DNA from: CALMBW01 sp963779645
GTDB taxonomy: Bacteria; Actinomycetota; CADDZG01; WHSQ01
DNA: 64,000 bases
Reading direction: 5' to 3'
Assembly: GCA_963779645.1 (NCBI GenBank)
Contig: CAVZYX010000015.1
Coordinates: 372,001 to 436,000, forward strand
Both the position numbers and the translations under genes were made by a program. Of this stretch, positions 60,298-64,000 are shown piece by piece. The notes beneath the pieces are model-generated. The model saw only the letters and a list, made by a program, of their open reading frames with translations, was not told the DNA's origin and made no database searches. Numbering within the stretch: the first letter of the stretch is position 1; every line of letters begins with the position of its first letter.

Positions 60298-62643
60298 ATG
60301 GAGGCATGGATGCCTGTTCCTCGCGCCCGCCTTGGGCTCGTGCTCGCAGTTGTCGTTCTCGCTACCTGCTTCGCGACGGGCAACTCGTTCGCCGAAGACA
60401 CCTCGGCGGCCCCACCTCTCGATTACATCGCCCAGGCGAGCAAGCTGTCCCAGCCCGTCTACACGAAGACGATCACCGAAACGCTGCCCCAGACGGCGGC
60501 CGACGGAACGAGGCTCTTCCTTTCCGTCACCCGTCCAGACCCGGAGCTCTATGGGGAGGGACCGTGGCCGGTGATCCTCGAGGCCAGCCCCTATCACGGC
60601 ACCCTTCACATCAGGACCGGCACCCGGATCTTCCCCGACCCGCTCGACGCCTATGGGCGGCAAGCTGGGCTCACCGGCTACTTCGCCCCTCGCGGTTATG
60701 CAGTCGCGATGATGGACCTCCGCGGAACCGGGCGTTCGACCGGCTGTCTCGACCACCTCGGCGCGAAGGATGGCGCCGACATGAAGCAGGTCATCGAGTG
60801 GCTGGCCGACCAAGGTTGGTCGAACGGTCGCGTCGGAATGACCGGACACTCATACGTCGGGTCGACACCGATCGTCGCTGCTGCCCAGAACCCAGACGGT
60901 CTCGCCACGATCGTTCCGAGCGCGGGCCTCGGCTCGATGTACAACCACCAGTTCCAGATGGGGGTTCCGTACAACCTTCAGTGGATCGGGCCGATGGTCG
61001 CCTATGAGCAGCTCGCCCTAGAACGCGATCTCCCTCCCAGCAATCAAACCGGCCCCCAGAGCGGAGGGCGCATGGGCGACAACTGGGAATCCAGCCCGAA
61101 CACAGGCACTGGCTGTGGCATGCAGAACTCGGCTGTCCTCGCGGGCAGCGGCCAGGTGACTGGCCAGTACGAGAGCTGGCACGCGGCTCGCGATTTCGAT
61201 GACGAAGCGCTGGCGGCGGACCTCCCCATCTTCATGGTGCACGGCGTGAACGACAACGCCGCACGGATCCCCGCCGCCGAATGGTTCTTCGGGGGACGTT
61301 TCATGCAGCCCGGAGACAAGGTGTGGCTGGGGAACTGGGATCACGGCTCTACGAACGGTAGGTGTGGCGATCCCAACAACGCAAGAGCCCTTCACCCGAA
61401 CTGCCGGTTCGACCAATGGAAGTACGCGCTCCACGCCTGGTTCGATCACCACCTGGCACAGCGCACATGGACCGACGAGAACGGAGCGGTTCATGAGATC
61501 GATACCGGACCCGCGGTCGAGGCCTTCCTCAACGGACGCGAAGCAGAGAACGTCGCAACGGTAGTCAACCCAACTAGCAGCGACGACAAGGTGTACACGG
61601 CGAACGGTTGGGATCAGGCTGGAGCACAGCTGAGCGTGTTCCCCGATACCGGTAGCACCTTGAGTTTCCAAGCACCAGCCACAGCGGGATCGGCGACGCT
61701 GAACTCCGGAGCGATGGCCGTAGCTGCCACCGTAAGTGCCGGCACCCTAACCTTCACGTCTGCGCCACTCGAGAACGACACCCTGTTCCTCGGGGTGCCC
61801 GAGCTTGACCTCCATGCCTCTGTCTCTACCGGCGAGGCGGTGCATCTGGTAGCTACCCTGGCTCGGAATGACGGAAGTGGTCCGGTAGAACACATGACCA
61901 CCTGTGCGATCCAGCCACAGCTCCGCGAAGGGATAAACAAGATCACCCCGGTCATCCCACAGGAAGAGATGTCGCTGCCGATGGATTGCTTCACGATGGC
62001 CCATTGGGTTCCGAGGGGCCAATCACTCGTCCTTACGGTTCGCACCACCGGTCCTCACCACGCCACTTTCGGTGGAGACCCTCGGATCACCGTTTTCACG
62101 GGGCCTGATGACTCGGAACTAACGCTGCCTGTCATCCCGAACGCAACGCTGTATGACGATGTAGCCCCTCTCCGGGAGCCCGTCACACCAGTTACGTTCC
62201 CGATCGGCCAACCTCAGCCTGGAGCCTCGGGCACAGTGACGCTTGCTCCGGGAGGAGGGTTGCAGATAGCGCCTTTCGCGGCCCCCATCGAATTCGAAAT
62301 CGAAGAGGGCTACGACAATGCGACGATCACTACAGTCGCAACGCCCGCGCGCGGAGACGTTGACCTCTATCTCCAACAACTATTGGGCGAGGAATGGGCC
62401 ACTGTAGATGCCGAAGAGTCGAGCAATATCGCGAACGAGACCATGGTCACGACAAGGCAACCGCCGGGTCATTATCGGATCTTGATCGCGAACTTCGCGG
62501 CAACGCCCGGCCAGGTGACCTACGAGATCACTTTCAGGAACCAACAAGGTCAGTCTGGAGGATCGGGCGGTAGCGCCGATGCTGGGAAGATGATCCGACT
62601 CGGGAAACGATCGACAACGACGGGGCGCTTACCACTCCGATAA
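60298..62643 (+). CDS. Secreted CocE/NonD-type serine hydrolase (S15 family)
   Basis: 781 residues. A signal peptide (GLVLAVVVLATCFATGNSFA) precedes the S15/CocE alpha-beta hydrolase: SPYHG, MMDLRGTGRSTGCLDH, nucleophile elbow VGMTGHSYVGSTP, Asp in MVHGVNDNAA, His in GNWDHGS. A C-terminal beta-jellyroll (PepX_C) and further beta domain complete it. Probably an extracellular X-Pro dipeptidyl-peptidase-like or ester hydrolase. Ends next to the minus-strand terminator. Confidence 0.9.
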   Translation: MEAWMPVPRARLGLVLAVVVLATCFATGNSFAEDTSAAPPLDYIAQASKLSQPVYTKTITETLPQTAADGTRLFLSVTRPDPELYGEGPWPVILEASPYHGTLHIRTGTRIFPDPLDAYGRQAGLTGYFAPRGYAVAMMDLRGTGRSTGCLDHLGAKDGADMKQVIEWLADQGWSNGRVGMTGHSYVGSTPIVAAAQNPDGLATIVPSAGLGSMYNHQFQMGVPYNLQWIGPMVAYEQLALERDLPPSNQTGPQSGGRMGDNWESSPNTGTGCGMQNSAVLAGSGQVTGQYESWHAARDFDDEALAADLPIFMVHGVNDNAARIPAAEWFFGGRFMQPGDKVWLGNWDHGSTNGRCGDPNNARALHPNCRFDQWKYALHAWFDHHLAQRTWTDENGAVHEIDTGPAVEAFLNGREAENVATVVNPTSSDDKVYTANGWDQAGAQLSVFPDTGSTLSFQAPATAGSATLNSGAMAVAATVSAGTLTFTSAPLENDTLFLGVPELDLHASVSTGEAVHLVATLARNDGSGPVEHMTTCAIQPQLREGINKITPVIPQEEMSLPMDCFTMAHWVPRGQSLVLTVRTTGPHHATFGGDPRITVFTGPDDSELTLPVIPNATLYDDVAPLREPVTPVTFPIGQPQPGASGTVTLAPGGGLQIAPFAAPIEFEIEEGYDNATITTVATPARGDVDLYLQQLLGEEWATVDAEESSNIANETMVTTRQPPGHYRILIANFAATPGQVTYEITFRNQQGQSGGSGGSADAGKMIRLGKRSTTTGRLPLR

Positions 62644-62648
62644 AAAAG

Positions 62649-62670
62649 AAGGGGCCCCGAAGGGCCCCTT
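62649..62670 (-). terminator. Intrinsic terminator, minus strand
   Basis: Stem AAGGGGCCC/GGGCCCCTT (9 bp) with a CGAA loop. On the minus strand it is followed by a T-rich run (TTCTTTTTTA), the standard intrinsic form. Serves transcripts from the lysyl-oxidase-like gene or the kinase remnant; on the plus strand the T-run is weak. Confidence 0.75.
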
Positions 62671-62699
62671 GGATGGTGCCTTTTGGACCCGCTCACGAA

Positions 62700-63002
62700 C
62701 TTGAAACTTTGCCTCGACCTGCCGGCGCGGTCCTCGATGTTGGTTAGGCCATGGCCGCGCATCACCGTGGAAGGGGTCGAACCCCGATCATCGAACACGC
62801 TTCCTCGTCAAGCTGGACCTTGACCTCGGCCAGGGAGTTCACCTGGAAGTCTCTAACGAGCTCCTCGATCGCTCCCATCATGCCCCTCTCTTCGATCCTC
62901 TTGGCCTGCAGCGCAAAGAGGTAGGAGCGGACGTCTCTAACTACGTTGTCCAATATGGCGATGGCTTCATCTATCCGTGTCTCGTAACCTCGATATCCCT
63001 AT
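62700..63002 (-). pseudogene. Sensor histidine kinase remnant
   Basis: Two pieces in different frames: YETRIDEAIAILDNVVRDVR with FALQAKRIEERGMMGAIEEL (HisKA_3 dimerisation region) and RGHGLTNIEDRAGRSRQ (G2-box end of the ATPase domain). The ATPase core between them is missing (about 50 residues). A decayed LuxR-type histidine kinase. Confidence 0.6.
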
Positions 63003-63117
63003 CAGCGACACTCATTGCCCCTGCAGTGACAGCCCCACCGGCTCAGCCTCCGTCTCAACGGCGAGGACCCGTAGGGTCGAACGGCCCATCAGCTCAGTCC
63101 GACCGGACCGGCAGTCG

Positions 63118-64000
63118 TCAGACGGTGTCGGGAGGGCAGCTCGCCGGGCGAGGCGACTGCCGGGGGTCGGGGTGGCCACCGGAGCCAACTTCGATCTTGC
63201 ATCGGTCCCACGGATCTTTGCCACGACCGGCTTCGAGGAATTCAACCTCGCTTCCCGTCACACGGAGATAGGTGTAGCCCGCGTTGTCGCGCTCGTTCGA
63301 TTCCAAAACCCCGCGCACTGGGTCGGCCCACATGCGGATGACGTAAAGACCATCACCGTTCAATCCGAAATCGATGTAGTTCCCGGGACGATCCCACTCG
63401 TAGATGTCCGCCCACCCCGCATCGAGGCCGAAGCCCTGCGACGGCCACGTCGGGTAGAAGACATCCCACTCGCGGAGCAACTCGCTGCGGTGCGCGAATC
63501 CCTTGAAGTGCTTGGCGCTCGCCTCCTCAAGTTGGCCCGTTTTCTCATCAACGACTTTGAAGAGCTGCAGGGCCACCGCATCGTGGTGGTGATAGTGACC
63601 GTGAGTTTTGTGGAAGCGAGCGACCCCTGCTTCGCGTTCGATGAATCCACCCTCGGCGAGCTGCAGTCGCTGGATCAAAGCGTGATCCTGACCCGTCGGT
63701 CCGCTCTGGAAGAGCTGAAGGGGGCCGCGTCCAGTGTTACGGATCCCGAACGCGAACCGAAGACAACGCACGGCCGTTTCCTCGGCGTGTTCTTCAGGGT
63801 GGCACGACTCGCGACCGAGAAGATCGACACCAACTGGGTCGCCCGCCAAGACTCCATTGCTCAACGGCATCATGAAACTCGCCTCGTGCGGGGGTAACAC
63901 CTGAAGATTCGGTTTCACCGGGCCCTTCGCCACACCGAACGAAGGCTCATCGGCTTCCAATTTCGCCCGCATCCGGAAATTCGAGTCGGTGACGGTCGCC
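63118..64000 (-). CDS. Lysyl-oxidase-like secreted protein, 5' partial
   Basis: At least 294 residues; the frame is open to the window edge, so the N-terminus is outside. Segments match the lysyl oxidase family: CLRFAFGIRNTGRGPLQLF, FHKTHGHYHHHDAVALQLF (copper-binding His run), GWADIYEWDRPGNYIDFG, GVLESNERDN. Copper amine oxidases of this type oxidise lysine side chains extracellularly. The quinone-forming Lys/Tyr pair could not be confirmed. Followed by the kinase remnant and a terminator. Confidence 0.75.
   Translation of the reverse strand, partial: ATVTDSNFRMRAKLEADEPSFGVAKGPVKPNLQVLPPHEASFMMPLSNGVLAGDPVGVDLLGRESCHPEEHAEETAVRCLRFAFGIRNTGRGPLQLFQSGPTGQDHALIQRLQLAEGGFIEREAGVARFHKTHGHYHHHDAVALQLFKVVDEKTGQLEEASAKHFKGFAHRSELLREWDVFYPTWPSQGFGLDAGWADIYEWDRPGNYIDFGLNGDGLYVIRMWADPVRGVLESNERDNAGYTYLRVTGSEVEFLEAGRGKDPWDRCKIEVGSGGHPDPRQSPRPASCPPDTV

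Overview
The window is a single bacterial chromosomal segment, moderately GC-rich, most likely from an uncultured actinomycete-lineage bacterium (Actinomycetota). The evidence is the gene order rng / TIGR03936 / TIGR03960 radical SAM / rodA / mrdA / mreDCB / ndk / folC / valS, a clpX-clpP-tig block, a DUF222-HNH (13E12-type) endonuclease and a DUF4333 lipoprotein, all typical of that phylum. Many start codons sit 6-10 nt behind a TANNNT -10 hexamer, suggesting that leaderless mRNAs are common.

Layout. 1-13.4 kb: one long minus-strand cell-shape and growth block (partial RNase E/G, radical SAM pair, RodA, PBP2, MreDCB, Ndk, FolC, ValS). 13.4-15.4 kb: two divergent glycosyltransferases sharing a 13-bp gap that may hold a bidirectional promoter. 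15.4-18.8 kb: ClpX, ClpP, trigger factor. 18.8-20.3 kb: non-coding DNA, tRNA-Pro(UGG), tRNA-Gly(UCC) and two tandem, decayed HNH endonuclease genes. 20.3-24.1 kb: M20 peptidase, GNAT, small secreted or membrane proteins and a VOC protein.

24.2-40.7 kb is a genomic island. A complete tRNA-Arg(UCU) gene stands at its left end. Its 3' half, a perfect 44-bp direct repeat starting at the anticodon loop, recurs at 40706-40749. Between the repeats lies an apparently complete catabolic system. One operon encodes an unusual M24 pita-bread protein, thiamine-diphosphate E1 alpha and beta subunits, a bicupin, a short-chain dehydrogenase-like protein and a 3-hydroxyisobutyrate-dehydrogenase-like enzyme. 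A second operon encodes an ABC importer with two paralogous TRZ/ATZ-type amidohydrolases, one of them fused to a permease. An aldehyde dehydrogenase and an XRE-cupin regulator complete the set. The three non-regulator promoters share a TARTGTYGCTG motif and a perfect 7-3-7 palindrome lies between regulator and M24 gene. Several genes carry single-base frameshifts and no integrase is present, so the island looks immobilised and possibly decaying, unless the frameshifts are assembly errors. The natural substrate is unknown. This is the best candidate for an undescribed system.

40.7-64 kb returns to chromosomal backbone: VOC proteins, secreted enzymes (choice-of-anchor B, two serine hydrolases, M14 carboxypeptidase, DUF2330, cupredoxin, lysyl-oxidase-like), a DUF222-HNH endonuclease, a ParB-like and DapB-like pair, a sulfide:quinone-reductase-like flavoprotein, a methyltransferase, an alanine dehydrogenase/transhydrogenase-like enzyme, a MoaD/beta-propeller fusion, and lipid genes (PAP2, DedA-like, diacylglycerol kinase with a vestigial PAP2 domain). 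A histidine-kinase remnant and a minus-strand terminator lie near 62.6-63.0 kb.
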